Source: Deltaproteobacteria bacterium (GTDB lineage: Bacteria > Desulfobacterota > DSM-4660 > Desulfatiglandales > HGW-15). Taken from it: a stretch of 27,689 nt of DNA. Every line of letters starts with the position of its first letter. Position 1 is the stretch's first letter. The stretch covers positions 1 through 27,689 of the forward strand of contig JAFDHB010000028.1 of assembly GCA_019308985.1 (NCBI GenBank). The letters run 5' to 3'. Position numbers and translations under genes: made by a program. This document shows, one piece after another, positions 13,175-21,951 of the stretch. The notes under the pieces are model-generated. The model did no database searches and was not told where the DNA came from. It was given only the letters and a program-made list of their open reading frames with translations.

Positions 13175-15589
13175 TCAACACGTTTTTCCATACCTACGCC
13201 GGATCTTTTCCATGTTCAGCCTTCCTTCGATATACAGGGCAATGGCAGCCACCGCCCTGTCCGCTGTCCGAAACACACAGACACCCACATCCCTTAGTTT
13301 ATCTGTGAGGGAGTCGAACAGCCTGCCCCCGTCTACAATACCAACCACCGGTTTATCCAGTCGCGGCAGGGACTTCTCCAGGAGTCTTACGATGCCCCTC
13401 TCGTCCTCCAGATCAAAGGCAGGGCTGCCTGGGTCCGACAGGGTGCGCATCACGGGGGAAAGGGGGTCGAGCCCGACTACGACAGCGTCCACGTTCCGAT
13501 CCCTTGCAAGGGCCTCAACGGCCAGTACGTGAGTTTCGTCGTCGGCGCCGGGGGTCATGTCCAGGGGATTCTTGATTGTCACCAACTCCGCAAGATTCTC
13601 TGTTCTGAATATTTCGGCCAGTCTTTGTTCGGTCCTTTTCTCCAAGGGGGCCAGCTGCATGGAATAGTCATCCGACTGAATGGAATCTGCAATTCCAACA
13701 GCCTCAAACCCGGCCCCGCTCATGGCTGCCAGTCTGTTCCCCAAGATCTTCTTTTCGTGAAACCTTTCGGCCAAGAAGAACAGGTCTTCAAACTGGGTAA
13801 AGCTTTGAACGACTATAGCCCCCGCCTGTCTTACGCATGACTCGCATACCGTGTAATCCCCGGCCAGGGATGCGGTGTGCCCGCTTGTGGCCGTTTTCCC
13901 TTCCGGAGTCCTTCCCGCCTTGTAAAACACTACTTCCTTCCCTTCCAGCACAGCCCTTCGTACTGCCTTGCAAAAAGCCAAGCCGTCCAGGTCCTTGAAT
14001 CCTTCCGCGTACACGGCTATTACATCCACATCAGGCAGGTCTTTGACATAGTGCACAAGGTCTCCCAGGGTAAGATCCGTCTGGTTTCCCACAGAGATCA
14101 TGTAGGCGGGATCGAGGCTGGGGCATTGGCTGAGCCTGGTCAACATAAATGCCCCGCTCTGGCTGATAAATGCCGCCCTGCGCCCGTCGCTCTTTCCTGC
14201 CTTTGGCAGCTTTTCCTCTGGTATGAACCAGGTGTCATATCTGCCCGGGCGGGAGACCACTCCCATACAGTTCCCCCCGAGGAAGACCGGGCCTCCGTCT
14301 CCCCGCTTGTGGGCCGCGTTTATGGTTTCAGCGACAGCCATGGCCCTTTGTTCCGTACCGGCCTTCTCGCCCATCCCTCCTGGGATCAGTATGACGGAAT
14401 CCGAGGCATCCCTTTCTATTATCTCCTGAACGAGCATGGGGACCATCTCGGCCCCCACGGCAACAACAAACAGGTCCAGCTTTTTCTTCAGGCGTGAAAG
14501 GTCGGGGATGCACCTCACCCCGTCTATTTCCTTTTCCTTCGGGTGAACAATGACCATCTTACCCTTATCAAAACCAGCCTTGATTATGTTGTTGATTATG
14601 ACCCTCCCAAAATTCATCCTGCTTGGCGATACGCCGACAATGCCTATGGAGGTAGGGTGAAGCAGTTTGCCGATCTTATGGATGGGCCTTGCAAGGGCCC
14701 TACCCTCCGGAAGGCTGAATCGGCATAGACCGTCAAGGGGGACCATCAGGTAGTCGGTAAATGCGAAGGGATTGATTTCCAGCTCATCTATAATGAATTC
14801 CGCCTCGGGATTCTCCGGGGAATAGGTATTTCCCATCTCGATGAAGGATAGGAAACACTCAACCAGCTGCTCGTCCGTAACCACCCTTCGCCGGCTTCGG
14901 GTAAGACCGGCCAGTTTCTTGTAAGAAATGGTATTGCGAAACAACTCCAAAAAGGTGTCTCCGTCCGTCATCACGGTAGATGCTACGACGACTGCCTGTC
15001 CCTTTCGGAAACGTTCTGCGTATAGTTCCGTATCCGTCCCTCCCAACCCTGCGCTGATAACCATGCCGAATTCGCGTGTCCGACGGATACCCACAAAAAG
15101 TTCGTTACCGAATTCCTCTGTATCAGGCGGCATATATTGGACAAGGAGCACGCCCAGAATATCCCTGGATATGGCCCCGAGCAATGCATCGCCCCTGAGC
15201 CCCAGGTACCGAGGAGGTGCAATTGACGGGTTGCGTTCTATTAGGTCCGCATATGCCTCGGGCACCTCATAGAGCATACGTCTCCAGGTTGAAAGGATCT
15301 TTACCGGCTCGTTGGGGATGATCCTCACCCCTCCCACGTCTGATTTATGTACTATGGCGCTGGAGACTATCTTGAGGACCACCTTTTCCCCTGGGATGGA
15401 CCCCAGCTCCTCCTCTGTCGGCCTCATTCCCCTCTCCAGCAAGAAGGCACGTGGCGGCGTCTCAGCCCCGGAGTGCCGCAAAAGCTTATACACCTCATGT
15501 TCGAAGAGAAAATTCCTCCCTTCCTCATGGGCCTTGCGGAATAGCGCCGTTATGGCGTCGTAATCTATCGAGACCTTTATCTCGTCCAA
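13175..15589 (-). CDS. ADP-forming acyl-CoA (acetate-CoA) ligase, fused beta-alpha form
   Basis: This large single-chain ligase has an N-terminal ATP-grasp (beta-type) domain with VLKIVSSAIVHKSDVGGV and later IDELEINPF. A CoA-binding Rossmann domain follows (SIGIVGVSPSRMNFGRVI), then succinyl-CoA-synthetase-like domains with FISQSGAFM and the phospho-histidine loop TSGHTASLAGD. It interconverts acyl-CoA plus ADP and Pi with acid plus CoA and ATP, so it can make ATP from acyl-CoA in fermentation or activate acids cheaply. The ATP-grasp-first order is the reverse of the common alpha-beta fusion. I prefer TTG 15589, which has GGAGGAG eight to ten bases upstream. TTG 15631 would add 14 residues, but its GGAG is only two bases away. 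purE lies 57 to 99 bases upstream. Confidence 0.92.
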   Translation of the reverse strand: MDEIKVSIDYDAITALFRKAHEEGRNFLFEHEVYKLLRHSGAETPPRAFLLERGMRPTEEELGSIPGEKVVLKIVSSAIVHKSDVGGVRIIPNEPVKILSTWRRMLYEVPEAYADLIERNPSIAPPRYLGLRGDALLGAISRDILGVLLVQYMPPDTEEFGNELFVGIRRTREFGMVISAGLGGTDTELYAERFRKGQAVVVASTVMTDGDTFLELFRNTISYKKLAGLTRSRRRVVTDEQLVECFLSFIEMGNTYSPENPEAEFIIDELEINPFAFTDYLMVPLDGLCRFSLPEGRALARPIHKIGKLLHPTSIGIVGVSPSRMNFGRVIINNIIKAGFDKGKMVIVHPKEKEIDGVRCIPDLSRLKKKLDLFVVAVGAEMVPMLVQEIIERDASDSVILIPGGMGEKAGTEQRAMAVAETINAAHKRGDGGPVFLGGNCMGVVSRPGRYDTWFIPEEKLPKAGKSDGRRAAFISQSGAFMLTRLSQCPSLDPAYMISVGNQTDLTLGDLVHYVKDLPDVDVIAVYAEGFKDLDGLAFCKAVRRAVLEGKEVVFYKAGRTPEGKTATSGHTASLAGDYTVCESCVRQAGAIVVQSFTQFEDLFFLAERFHEKKILGNRLAAMSGAGFEAVGIADSIQSDDYSMQLAPLEKRTEQRLAEIFRTENLAELVTIKNPLDMTPGADDETHVLAVEALARDRNVDAVVVGLDPLSPVMRTLSDPGSPAFDLEDERGIVRLLEKSLPRLDKPVVGIVDGGRLFDSLTDKLRDVGVCVFRTADRAVAAIALYIEGRLNMEKIRRRYGKTC

Positions 15590-15688
15590 GCTTTCATCTC
15601 CTCCGCTCTCGCTAGATAAGCCATTGCCCAAAACTCCTTACCCGGAACACCCATCCCCGCCCTTTTCCCACACCTCCCTGGCCCAAGC

Positions 15689-16177
15689 TCAAACCTCTGA
15701 TTTCTGGATTGCTTCCCTTGTAATATTTTCCCGGAAATCCTTCAATCGCCGGGCTATGTCAGGGTGTTTGAGGGAAAGGATCTGGGCTGCCAGGACCGCC
15801 GCGTTCTTTGCCCCGCCCTTTCCTATGGCAACCGTTGCAACCGGTATGCCCGGGGGCATCTGCACCGTGGAAAGAAGTGAATCCATGCCCCTCAGGGGAG
15901 AGGAGTCTATGGGAACACCTATGACAGGCAGGACCGTGTGGGCCGCAATTACTCCTGCCAAGTGGGCCGCCCATCCTGCGCCGGCGATAATCACTTCAAT
16001 TCCCCTCTCAGAGGCGGACTCGGCATACTTTCTTGTTTGCTCAGGTGTCCTATGTGCTGAACTCACTTTGACTTCATGGGGGATTTGAAGCTCCTTCAAT
16101 TGGTCGATGCATCCCTTCATGACGTCCATGTCCGACACGCTACCCATGATCACTGCTACTAAAGGCGAATTATCCAT
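15689..16177 (-). CDS. purE: N5-carboxyaminoimidazole ribonucleotide mutase PurE
   Basis: The 162-residue protein matches class I PurE, which converts N5-CAIR to CAIR in purine synthesis. Landmarks are GSVSD (12-16), [13 protein letters not shown] (39-51) with the catalytic histidine H42, the glycine-rich [17 protein letters not shown], and [22 protein letters not shown] (about 96-117) with the conserved PxxxxGxDSLLS pattern. GAGGAG lies eight bases before the ATG. No purK is present in this window. Its neighbours (DUF3786 and an acyl-CoA ligase) are not purine genes, so the linkage looks incidental. Confidence 0.96.
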   Translation of the reverse strand: MDNSPLVAVIMGSVSDMDVMKGCIDQLKELQIPHEVKVSSAHRTPEQTRKYAESASERGIEVIIAGAGWAAHLAGVIAAHTVLPVIGVPIDSSPLRGMDSLLSTVQMPPGIPVATVAIGKGGAKNAAVLAAQILSLKHPDIARRLKDFRENITREAIQKSEV

Positions 16178-16246
16178 TGCTGAAAACTCCTCTCTTTTCC
16201 AATTCTCACTATTGAACAGGCCATAGTCCTGCTATGACCAAACACA

Positions 16247-16876
16247 TCACCTTCCCATTAGAGGATAGACTATCATCCCGGCAAGCCAGGCGATGTCTTC
16301 CGCCGAGAGAAGCCGGGAAATATTCCGATCGAAAAGGATGTTACTCTCAGGAGGAAATTCCTCGTCCCCTTTCCATATAATAAGGGCAACGCGCACCAGT
16401 GGAAAGGCCTTAACCAGCACGGAAACGTCACCATGGTCAAAGGGTTCTGCATCGTATACCGCCTTTGCGACTTCAATCAACCTCTCAGGTTCGGCTCCAA
16501 AGGCTCTTAGCAACGGGGTCTTGGCCCTCTTTCTGAAGGCATCCAGATAAAACCTTCCATCAGGGATGTCTTGGAACGCGCACCACTCCCCTGTCAAACC
16601 GGGGCCGTTTTCCGCCCATGCGCCGTGCAGGTAATGTAGAATCAATATCTGCTGTTGAATGAAGAGTTCCCTGTTCGGGTCTGAACTGCTTATCCCTATC
16701 TCCGGCCATGAGATCCATATGTCTTCATTGAGGAACGCTAATGACAAGGCTGTATTTCCATCCTTGTCCCTGACAATCTGTGCGCCGGAAAGTCGCGCGA
16801 CAAGATCGGGGTTCTTTCCCGTAAGCCCTCTTCTCCCTAATTCCAGGGCCTGTTTGTAGTCGTCTATTCTTGGCAT
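16247..16876 (-). CDS. DUF3786 domain-containing protein
   Basis: The 209-residue soluble protein fits DUF3786: an N-terminal YKQALELGRRGL helix, SGAQIVRDKDGNTALSLAFLNEDIWISWP, then QQQILILHYLHGAWAENGPGLTGEWCAFQDIPDGRFY, and a C-terminal half with KAFPLVRVALIIWKGDEEFP and DIAWLAGMIVYPLMGR. The family is typical of anaerobes (Desulfobacterota, clostridia, methanogens) and has no settled function. I chose ATG 16876, preceded by GGGGAGAGG. ATG 16927 would add 17 residues but lies inside a CCCATT/AATGGG hairpin and has no ribosome binding site. The gene lies 69 bases upstream of purE on the same strand. Confidence 0.85.
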   Translation of the reverse strand: MPRIDDYKQALELGRRGLTGKNPDLVARLSGAQIVRDKDGNTALSLAFLNEDIWISWPEIGISSSDPNRELFIQQQILILHYLHGAWAENGPGLTGEWCAFQDIPDGRFYLDAFRKRAKTPLLRAFGAEPERLIEVAKAVYDAEPFDHGDVSVLVKAFPLVRVALIIWKGDEEFPPESNILFDRNISRLLSAEDIAWLAGMIVYPLMGR

Positions 16877-16973
16877 AATTCCTCTCCCCAAATATGTGCA
16901 ACACTCTTCAAGCTGTTCGAAGCCCATTCAAAATGGGTTGTCCTTTCAGCGCTTGATACATCGATGAGCCCTG

Positions 16974-17000
16974 TTGTACAATGTATATTTATGTTATAAT
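16974..17000 (+). promoter_or_regulatory. Probable promoter of the Smr-domain gene
   Basis: A consensus -10 TATAAT sits at 16995-17000. A TTGTAC (16974-16979) lies 15 bases upstream, which is a short spacer, so the -35 assignment is weak. The gene starts at 17063. Confidence 0.5.
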
Positions 17001-17062
17001 ATTTTTTAAATCAAGTTCTATTGCTCGCTGCCGGACCCTATAGCATTCCTCGCCCGGGGAAG

Positions 17063-17734
17063 ATGAGAACAAAGAAGAAAAAAGAGGATCTTTTCAATCC
17101 TGCCTTTAAAGATTTGCGCAAAAGGATTGAATCGAATCGAAGACGAATCGAGTCTGACGGAGCCGATAAATCCGACATCCCTGATAGGGTTGAGAATGAG
17201 GAAGATTATTTCCTGAGGGCACTTTCCGACGTTACCCCCCTGGATGCCTCCAAGAACAGGGTGCTCAAAACCCCTCAAGCCCATACCAAGCCTTTGCACC
17301 CCCCGCCCAACGACAGGGAAAAGGTCCTTGATCATCTCCACAAGCTGCTTGAGGGCGCTATTGAGATGGACATTTCTTTCAGTGATGAATATATGGAGGG
17401 TTCGGTCAAGGGGTTCAGCAAGAAATTAATGAAACGCCTCAAGATGGGACAAGTGCCTGTTCAGGACTATATTGATTTACACGGCCTTACCAGACAGGAG
17501 GCCGAAAGGGCGGTCAGGGATTTCATCATAAAGAGCAGGAGGTTGGGACGAAGGTGCGTTCTCATAGTCCACGGGAGGGGTCTTAACTCACCGGACAGTT
17601 TTCCGGTATTGAAGGAGGGTCTGCCAAGATGGCTCAGCCGCGGTCCGGCGAGAAAAATCGTTCTCGCCTTCGCAACCGCAAGACCTTACGATGGAGGGGC
17701 GGGGGCCGTCTACGTCTTACTAAGGACAAAGTGA
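17063..17734 (+). CDS. Smr domain protein (small MutS-related)
   Basis: The 223-residue protein has a very basic N-terminus (MRTKKKKEDL), a charged low-complexity linker (20-85) and a C-terminal Smr domain with DLHGLTRQEAERAV (138-151), the loop IVHGRGLNS (168-176) and LAFATARPYDGGAGAVYVLLR (201-221). Smr domains are nucleases acting on branched DNA, or, as shown for E. coli SmrB, on mRNA at collided ribosomes. DLHG and HGRG are the active-site motifs. I use ATG 17063, preceded by GGGGA. The frame is open back to 17021, but the strong -10 is too close to favour that. The gene is monocistronic and converges on the TPR/LysM gene. Confidence 0.9.
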   Translation: MRTKKKKEDLFNPAFKDLRKRIESNRRRIESDGADKSDIPDRVENEEDYFLRALSDVTPLDASKNRVLKTPQAHTKPLHPPPNDREKVLDHLHKLLEGAIEMDISFSDEYMEGSVKGFSKKLMKRLKMGQVPVQDYIDLHGLTRQEAERAVRDFIIKSRRLGRRCVLIVHGRGLNSPDSFPVLKEGLPRWLSRGPARKIVLAFATARPYDGGAGAVYVLLRTK

Positions 17735-17767
17735 CACAGGGACCTGGGGGCGCCACCACGGGGCTCC

Positions 17768-18988
17768 CTACTTGGCCTCTCCCGTCTTTTCCACCGGCAG
17801 GGGCCCATTCCTTCCACCGACTTGGCTTGACTGTTTTATCTCTTCAAGTCTTTCCAGGATCTTTTCCGCCTTTTGTATCAGATACCCCAGCCTCTTGTAG
17901 TCCGGATCAATCTTCTTTACCAGCTCCCATTCCCTGATTGCTTCCTTTAGTTTCTCTTCTCCGTAATATTTCATACCTCTCTTGTAATGGTATTCCTTGT
18001 AAAGGGTCTCGCTTTCCTTGATATATCTCCGGCACTCAGCACACTGGGCATCATACCGGAGGGCCTTCTTAAACTCCTCACGGGCTATCAAATAATGGTC
18101 CTTCTCAAGGAAGCTCTTCCCTATCAGCAAATGGGCCCTTGTTACATAGAAAAGCGCCTTTTCGTCCCCTGGCTCCCTCTCCAAGACCTTGCGAAACTCC
18201 TCGGCGGCCTCCACATACCTGCCCTTCTCAAACAGTTGCTCTCCACGATGTCTGTAAAAGGCGATCTGCAGAGCAATTGAATCCTCAGCAACAGGAGGCG
18301 TTCCGCTCTCCAGCAGTGACCTCTCCCAGTCCCACTGTTCCTCGTCATGGACGTATTGTAGATCTGTCTTTACTTGTCCCTTCTTTACAAGGAACTTCAG
18401 CCCTTCTATTTCCGGGACCTTTATTCGCTGCCCCACCCTTATCTTGGTTACATCGGTTATGTTGTTAAATTCTGCTATTATGCTGAACTTGGCATGGTCA
18501 CCGTAATAAGTTTCTGCAATCTTGGACAGGCTGTCTCCTCGCTGTATGGCATGCAGAACATACCCCTTGATCCTTAACCTCTTTCTTCCCGTCAGGATTT
18601 TCACAACTTCACCATAGTCCGGCATGAGCCTCAGTGCGACCAGGAACTGCTGCCTCGCCCGGCCATACTTTCCTTGCCTTTGGTATCTCACTCCCCTTTT
18701 ATAATGGGCCTTGGCCAGGTCACGCAGTCTTTGTTCAAGACGTCTGCATCCTTCGACGGCTTCCCTTTTGTGGGGGGAAACCGTGCGGGCAAGCTTGAAA
18801 TACCTATAGGCCGCCACCAGATCCGTTTCTTGTTCGTACCCATCGGCCTTAGCAAGGTATTCTGCTGCCAGCCTCTCTCCAGGCCTTTCAAGAGGTGCCA
18901 GTATTTGCCTCCCGGTTGCGCAGGCACCCAGCAACAGGAGGAGGGAACCAACCAGTATAAAACGCCTAATTCTCACCGCTGTTCTCAC
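17768..18988 (-). CDS. TPR- and LysM-containing lipoprotein
   Basis: The 406-residue protein has a lipoprotein signal: basic RTAVRIRRF, hydrophobic ILVGSLLLLL, lipobox LLGAC with Cys23. A first TPR-like region follows (about 40-130, including YKRGVRYQRQGKYGRARQQF). A LysM domain (about 142-192) reads YVLHAIQRGDSLSKIAETYYGD with RVGQRIKVPE at its end. A second TPR array runs from about 240 to 390. LysM binds peptidoglycan or chitin-like glycans, and TPRs mediate protein contacts, so it is probably an envelope scaffold. It starts with a GTG inside the last codons of the deacetylase gene (23-base overlap), showing translational coupling to the upstream cell-envelope gene. Confidence 0.9.
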   Translation of the reverse strand: MRTAVRIRRFILVGSLLLLLGACATGRQILAPLERPGERLAAEYLAKADGYEQETDLVAAYRYFKLARTVSPHKREAVEGCRRLEQRLRDLAKAHYKRGVRYQRQGKYGRARQQFLVALRLMPDYGEVVKILTGRKRLRIKGYVLHAIQRGDSLSKIAETYYGDHAKFSIIAEFNNITDVTKIRVGQRIKVPEIEGLKFLVKKGQVKTDLQYVHDEEQWDWERSLLESGTPPVAEDSIALQIAFYRHRGEQLFEKGRYVEAAEEFRKVLEREPGDEKALFYVTRAHLLIGKSFLEKDHYLIAREEFKKALRYDAQCAECRRYIKESETLYKEYHYKRGMKYYGEEKLKEAIREWELVKKIDPDYKRLGYLIQKAEKILERLEEIKQSSQVGGRNGPLPVEKTGEAK

Positions 18989-20030
18989 GCAGGAAAAACC
19001 TCTTAAACACCTGAAGACTGGCTATGAATCCGTCCTTGTCTTGCTCTGTGATCCGCCACCTCTTCAATGACATCGGGTCTGCGAAAAATGGATTGCTACC
19101 CGGTTGGTCCGTAAGACCGATGCTGTAACCTACTCTTTCGGCGATCAACAAGATCCTTGGGCTGGTCTTTTCAAAGGGGTATGCCAGAAGGTCCGTATCT
19201 TGGTTCAGGTTCCGGTCAATCACCTTTTTGGAATCTGCCAGTTCCTTTTCCACCCTCTCCAATGATCCGCGTTCATCCTCTCCTGGTCTCTGTTTTGTCA
19301 GGCTTCCACGGGATACCCCATGGGAACCGATATCAAAACCCAGCGCCTTTATTTCCCGTAATTGATCCCAGTTCAGCGCGTTGTTGGACCGGCCTATGAC
19401 ACCGGTGTATATGAAAATGGCGGCCTTAAAACCATACTTGTTCAGGATGGGGAGGGCGATATCGTAGAAAGACTTATCGCCGTCATCGATCGTAACGACC
19501 ACCGACCTTTCAGGTATCCTCCTTCGGTAGGTCAAAAAACCCTTCATCTCATCTAATGTTATTACTCTATAACCATGATCTTTCAAATATCTCATTTGTA
19601 GTTCAAACAACTGGGGAGAGATACAAAGGGGAGAATTGCAGTCCTTCCCAAACCTATGGTAGCGAAGGATGGGTACGACCTGGTACCCTTCACGCCCAAG
19701 ACCTCCTTTTTTTTCTTCCCTCAAAGGTATGACTACGTGCCTCCCTTTCTCAAAGTGCACGTCCTTGTTCTCATCTTCAATGATCCAGGCCTTGCTCTGA
19801 TCGCCCAGGAATATTTTCGCCAGATCTGCGGGAGTCTCCCAACCTTCTAACCTGTAAACTACATAATCATCGGACCGGAAAGTCATGCCTCTCTTCTTTC
19901 CTGCCGGGGTGGACAAGCCCTTACCCCTCTCAGATAGAGCCGGGATACAACCATCTACCCATGGGAACAGCACAAGGATGATACACAAGACTAAAAGGGC
20001 CCTTGAACAACTTGCGGTTCTACCTATCAT
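18966..20030 (-). CDS. Polysaccharide deacetylase (NodB-type) with LysM-like N-terminal region, probable lipoprotein
   Basis: The 354-residue exported protein has a signal segment (11-24) ending in VDGC, which could be a lipobox with Cys28. It is followed by a LysM-like module (58-103: VVYRLEGWETPADLAKIF, then VVIPL). The NodB domain follows with VPILRYHRF (119-127) and TIDDG (180-184; D182 likely base, D183 metal ligand). The second motif reads SHGVSRGSL, with H237 present but Arg241 where a second metal histidine is usual, then LLAYPFEK. The family removes N-acetyl groups from cell-wall or exopolysaccharide. The odd ligand may change metal use or activity. It lies four bases after the cyclase gene and overlaps the LysM/TPR lipoprotein gene. 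Confidence 0.85.
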   Translation of the reverse strand: MIGRTASCSRALLVLCIILVLFPWVDGCIPALSERGKGLSTPAGKKRGMTFRSDDYVVYRLEGWETPADLAKIFLGDQSKAWIIEDENKDVHFEKGRHVVIPLREEKKGGLGREGYQVVPILRYHRFGKDCNSPLCISPQLFELQMRYLKDHGYRVITLDEMKGFLTYRRRIPERSVVVTIDDGDKSFYDIALPILNKYGFKAAIFIYTGVIGRSNNALNWDQLREIKALGFDIGSHGVSRGSLTKQRPGEDERGSLERVEKELADSKKVIDRNLNQDTDLLAYPFEKTSPRILLIAERVGYSIGLTDQPGSNPFFADPMSLKRWRITEQDKDGFIASLQVFKRFFLRENSGEN

Positions 20031-20033
20031 CCC

Positions 20034-21638
20034 CTAATATTCCTCTTTTCTTGAACCCAACACCTTGAAGATCCTGACCCCCTCGCTTCTCCCTCTCACC
20101 GTTACCCGGCCCATCTCCTCAAACCGGAACTCACCGCCATCCACCGCCAGATCGTATGTACTGCCACTGATCAGTATCTCGCCTTCCTTGGCAATGGAGG
20201 TAATTCGCGAGGCCACGTTCACATTGTCCCCTATGACCGTGTACTCCATTCTCCTCGGGGACCCGAGGTTGCCGGCGACCATCTCTCCGGTGTTGATTCC
20301 TATGCCGACCTTTATGCCCTCCTTCCCGAACCTTCCTTCCTCGTTCAGCCTTGAAATACGCGTCTGGATCTCCAAGGCACACCTCACCGCCGATTGGGCG
20401 TGCATGGTATTGGACACCGGGGCCCCGAACACAGCCATTGCCTCATCTCCGACAAATTTGTTGATATGTCCCCCATGCTTGATCACAGCTTCAGTAACCT
20501 GGGAGAAATAGGCATTAAGCACATCGACAATCCCTTCAGGGTCCTTTTTTTCCGCTAGGGCCGTAAAACCCCTTATATCCACAAACAGGACAGTGACCTC
20601 TACCTTTAACCCCTTCATCCATTTATCGTCAGGGTTTGCGAGGATCTTCTCCACTATTTCAGGTGCTACATATCTCCCGAAAGAATCCTTGATTTTTTCT
20701 TTTAGTTCCAGGTCCTCCGCCATCCTGTTGAAGGCCAATGCCAAGTCACCCAGCTCGTCGTTCCTCTTGATTCGAACTCTGTAATTCAGCTGGCCCGTTC
20801 CCAGTGCCTTAGCCCCTTCCCCAAGCTTCCTTATAGGTCCCGAGAAATATGTGCTCAAGATCAGGCTCAAGGGGATACCAAGCATGGTGATTACTGCTGT
20901 GAGGAGCCAGGTAAAGGTCCTTGCATCCTTGATGTTTTGAAGGACCTTCTCTTGCGTGATAGCGAGGTAAACTTTTCCCACTTTGATTTTCTGGTAGACA
21001 ATGGGTCTTTCAAAGAACAGGGCATCCTTCCCCTCGTAGGAGATAATTCCAGCACGACCATCCTTTGCGTGGCGAAAGGGCTCTCTTACCCGGGGAGGCG
21101 AAAAGGGTTTGTTTACCTCTTCTATCTTACTATGAGCACGTATTACGTTCTTGTGGTCCACAATGAGGGCGTAGAGAACCTGTTCATTTTGTGCAACGTC
21201 ATTGACGAGCTGGAAAAGGGCCAGGTCCTCCTCTCCCAAGAGCTTGTCTCGTGCGTTATTTCCCAAAATACGTACAAGGCTTTCTCCGAGGTTGACCAAT
21301 TGCCCGATGAACTGTTTCTTTTGCCTCTCCAGGATAAAGAAGCTAGTCGTAGATATTGCGAGCAATATGAGCATCGTGGAAAGAACAGCCAGCTTTGTGA
21401 AAATGGAAATCCTAATGGTCCTCTTTCGGCGCTCTTTTACTCTCCGCTTCAGGCCTTTCCTGCGGTCATTGAAATCAATGCGGTCTTGTCTTTGTCTTCT
21501 ATCCTTACCCGAGCGGCGATCTCCACTGATCCTTCTCTCCGGCCAATCTTCCCCCTTTGAAGATCCGGTATGCCTTTGGTAGTCCCGAATCTTCTGGGCG
21601 GGGTGTTCGTCAGTATCGGAATGAGCCTCAGACATCAT
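20034..21638 (-). CDS. Membrane class III adenylate cyclase with periplasmic sensor and HAMP domain
   Basis: The 534-residue protein has an unusually basic cytoplasmic N-terminus (35-73) with repeated DRR/RR blocks. Then come TM1 (78-103), a periplasmic sensor (104-241), TM2 (242-263), a HAMP linker (264-316, with the DELGDLALAFNRM motif) and a class III cyclase domain (345-525). Catalytic residues are present: metal ligands D354 (FVDIRGF) and D398 (VGDEAM), K394 and D471 (VIGDNVNVASR), which specify adenine, and R478 for the transition state. It should make cAMP in response to an envelope signal. It heads the operon with the deacetylase and LysM/TPR lipoprotein, which suggests cell-surface monitoring. 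It starts at ATG 21638, preceded by AGGATAGGGG. Confidence 0.93.
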   Translation of the reverse strand: MMSEAHSDTDEHPAQKIRDYQRHTGSSKGEDWPERRISGDRRSGKDRRQRQDRIDFNDRRKGLKRRVKERRKRTIRISIFTKLAVLSTMLILLAISTTSFFILERQKKQFIGQLVNLGESLVRILGNNARDKLLGEEDLALFQLVNDVAQNEQVLYALIVDHKNVIRAHSKIEEVNKPFSPPRVREPFRHAKDGRAGIISYEGKDALFFERPIVYQKIKVGKVYLAITQEKVLQNIKDARTFTWLLTAVITMLGIPLSLILSTYFSGPIRKLGEGAKALGTGQLNYRVRIKRNDELGDLALAFNRMAEDLELKEKIKDSFGRYVAPEIVEKILANPDDKWMKGLKVEVTVLFVDIRGFTALAEKKDPEGIVDVLNAYFSQVTEAVIKHGGHINKFVGDEAMAVFGAPVSNTMHAQSAVRCALEIQTRISRLNEEGRFGKEGIKVGIGINTGEMVAGNLGSPRRMEYTVIGDNVNVASRITSIAKEGEILISGSTYDLAVDGGEFRFEEMGRVTVRGRSEGVRIFKVLGSRKEEY

Positions 21639-21951
21639 CCCCTATCCTGTGCTAGTGCACACAGGCCGCTCATTTACCGCGAAAGGACCTGTGGCCCAAG
21701 ATCTATTATTTGATCATTCCAATTGGAATAGAGCCCTAAGTTCTGTTTAATCTTATTAATTTTAGCTCAAAAAAAACCACTTGTCAATGAACAGCTTGCC
21801 TAATCGAGATAAAAAGGCCAACAATAGTACCTCCTTGAACCTCTGTCCGGCTCCAAACCAAGTTTTCTCTTTACTGTCACCTCCGTGGCACCCGGGTAGG
21901 ATTCCCCAGGATAGTTATCGAAGTAATTGGTGGTAACCCCTGGAAGATCTC
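21639..21951. promoter_or_regulatory. 313-base intergenic region upstream of the cyclase operon with a 14-bp palindrome
   Basis: No gene is seen. ATTCCAATTGGAAT (21716-21729) is a perfect palindrome 78 bases upstream of the cyclase start and a plausible operator. A CACAGG/CCTGTG pair (21660-21665 and 21687-21692) lies closer to the gene. A minus-strand run of eight T (21776-21769) marks the end side of the ABC operon, but no convincing stem precedes it. I could not name the cyclase promoter. Confidence 0.4.

Noticed and set aside
17735..17767. GC-rich imperfect hairpin between the Smr and LysM genes as a bidirectional terminator
   Set aside because: The stem has a G-G mismatch and neither side has a T-run, so it is not listed as a terminator.
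21769..21776. Eight-T run downstream of the ABC operon as a terminator
   Set aside because: No stable stem directly precedes it on the minus strand.
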